DNA of 6,452 nucleotides from Deltaproteobacteria bacterium (lineage in GTDB: Bacteria > Desulfobacterota > SM23-61), in the NCBI GenBank assembly GCA_029857975.1, contig JAOUFX010000178.1, positions 1 through 6,452 on the forward strand, read 5' to 3'. A program made the translations under genes and the position numbers. The notes beneath the pieces are model-generated. The model was not told the DNA's origin, searched no databases, and saw only the letters and a list, made by a program, of their open reading frames with translations. How positions within the stretch are numbered: position 1 is the stretch's first letter; each line of letters opens with the position of its first letter. Positions 5,644 through 6,452 of the stretch are shown here, in pieces.

Positions 5644-6231
5644 GTGATTCTTATGATTTCATTGTTGAACTCATGGGATATTACCCTTTTTCACCTCATC
5701 AACGGGCAATGGCATAGTTATTTCCTGGATTGGTTCATGCCTTTCATGACCGATCTTAAAAACTTTCGGTATGTGCTTCCAGTTTTGGCGGTCTGGGTGC
5801 TGCTAAGGGAAAAGAAGGCGGGGATTGTTTTCCTGGTTTTTATCGGGCTTACCTTGGCGATCACTGACCCATTTTCCAGCCGCTTGCTTAAAGAGTGGTT
5901 GGGCCGGATCCGCCCGTGTCATGTACTCGAAGAGGTCCGTCTGCTCACGGATTGCAACACCTCCTATTCTTTCCCTTCTTCCCATGCGGTGAACATTTTT
6001 GCCGCGGCCTTTTTTCTCTCCCAACCCTTGAAAAAATTATCTCCCCTGTTCTTTGGTATTGCCGGGATTGTAGGATACTCGCGGATCTATATTGGCATCC
6101 ATTATCCTTTGGACGTCATCGGGGGAGCGACCATCGGTCTGCTTATCGCCTGGCCGATGCGGTGGCTGAAAGATCAGGTCGTGGCGCGGTGGATTCAACC
6201 GCCCGCATGGAAAATTATTGAAAGAAGGTAG
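5644..6231 (+). CDS. PAP2-family membrane phosphatase
   Basis: This integral membrane protein belongs to the PAP2/type 2 phosphatidic acid phosphatase superfamily, which dephosphorylates lipid phosphates or diphosphates (undecaprenyl diphosphate, phosphatidate, phosphatidylglycerophosphate, lipid A) at the membrane surface. The three-part active site is complete: Lys83-x6-Arg90-Pro91 (KEWLGRIRP), PSSH at 111-114 with catalytic His114, and Ser146-Arg147-x5-His153-x3-Asp157 (SRIYIGIHYPLD). Hydrophobic segments near 42-54, 59-74, 114-126, 134-147 and 155-172 fit several membrane passes. At 195 residues it is a typical small bacterial member; BcrC-like undecaprenyl diphosphatase is possible, but substrate cannot be read from motifs. 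The start is uncertain: GTG at 5644 or ATG at 5653, neither with a strong ribosome site; an in-frame stop at 5632 rules out anything longer. Numbering here is from the GTG. Confidence 0.9.
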   Translation: MILMISLLNSWDITLFHLINGQWHSYFLDWFMPFMTDLKNFRYVLPVLAVWVLLREKKAGIVFLVFIGLTLAITDPFSSRLLKEWLGRIRPCHVLEEVRLLTDCNTSYSFPSSHAVNIFAAAFFLSQPLKKLSPLFFGIAGIVGYSRIYIGIHYPLDVIGGATIGLLIAWPMRWLKDQVVARWIQPPAWKIIERR

Positions 6232-6251
6232 AAAAATTATTACAGTTATTT

Positions 6252-6295
6252 TTTCTGCGTGTATCTGCGCAAATCTGCGTCCTCATGAATTTAAT
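6252..6295 (+). repeat. 44-bp dispersed repeat, copy 2
   Basis: This is 38/44 identical to 5578-5621, in the same orientation and with the same 10-base internal spacing of CTGCG units. Unlike copy 1 it has no inverted left arm before it. It fills most of the 78-bp gap between the phosphatase gene and the next gene and ends one base before the ribosome-site region at 6297-6301. Confidence 0.65.
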
Positions 6296-6309
6296 GAAAG
6301 GCGAAAAAA

Positions 6310-6452
6310 ATGAGAAACAATGCGGAAATCGTTGTCGAGGCACTGGAACGAATCGGAACCCGATATGTTTTCGGATATCCCGGAGGGCAGAACGCCCGGT
6401 TTATCGAAGCCATGCACGGCAGCAAAACTGAATTTGTGCTGGTGACCCATGA
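6310..6452 (+). CDS. Thiamine-diphosphate-dependent enzyme, acetolactate synthase-like, N-terminus only
   Basis: Only the first 47 codons are present. The translation MRNNAEIVVEALERIGTRYV leads into the segment FGYPGGQNARF and then FVLVTH, the N-terminal pyrimidine-binding domain pattern of ThDP enzymes such as acetolactate synthase, benzoylformate decarboxylase and related decarboxylases or ligases. The catalytic Glu that activates the cofactor normally follows this His; the window ends with GA, consistent with a Glu codon (GAA or GAG) next. The ATG has AAAGG at 6297-6301, eight bases upstream. It lies on the same strand as the phosphatase gene. Which substrate it uses, and whether it is a biosynthetic IlvB, cannot be judged from this fragment. 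Confidence 0.85.
   Translation, partial: MRNNAEIVVEALERIGTRYVFGYPGGQNARFIEAMHGSKTEFVLVTH

Noticed and set aside
5646..6231. CRISPR, tRNA, rRNA, toxin-antitoxin, phage or insertion-sequence genes anywhere in the window
   Set aside because: None was seen. The repeats are too few and too unevenly spaced for a CRISPR array, and no transposase or integrase motif appears in any frame.
6231..6257. AT-rich hairpin and T-run after the phosphatase stop
   Set aside because: The stem is almost only A-T pairs with a bulge, so it is too weak to call a terminator.

Overview
The window is a piece of ordinary-looking bacterial chromosome with moderate GC and compact, mostly minus-strand genes. The long-form (EpsC-type) serine acetyltransferase, the fused-style long-chain acyl-CoA synthetase and the many small degenerate repeats in gaps suggest a Deltaproteobacterium / Desulfobacterota-type organism. 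That assignment is inference from gene style, not from a marker gene.

Layout. Positions 1-948 (minus) hold the N-terminal half of a long-chain acyl-CoA synthetase that runs off the left edge. Directly upstream on the same strand (1029-1490) is a small secreted protein of unknown function, with a good sigma70-type promoter at 1550-1577 that could drive both. Next, also on minus, comes a four-gene block read from right to left: znuA-like metal-binding protein (4243-5205), znuC-like ATPase (3498-4253), znuB-like permease (2665-3489) and serine O-acetyltransferase (1631-2584). The first three overlap or nearly touch and form a complete high-affinity zinc-type ABC importer. The acetyltransferase follows after 80 bp with no visible terminator, so zinc uptake and the first committed step of cysteine synthesis may be co-transcribed.

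A 438-bp gap (5206-5643) separates this block from genes read to the right. It holds a candidate znuA promoter, a long leader, three short perfect palindromes, and a roughly 90-bp imperfect inverted repeat with a 16-bp perfect palindrome near its middle. A 44-bp sequence in the gap with 10-bp internal periodicity recurs just before the last gene, and a worn third copy lies in the znuA leader.

On the plus strand are a PAP2-family membrane phosphatase (5644 or 5653 to 6231) and the first 47 codons of a thiamine-diphosphate-dependent enzyme of the acetolactate synthase type (6310 onward), cut by the right edge.

I do not see a clearly new defence, mobile or RNA system. The most distinctive content is the dispersed repeat family in and around the divergent gap, and the linkage of a zinc importer with a serine acetyltransferase that carries a Cys/His cluster.
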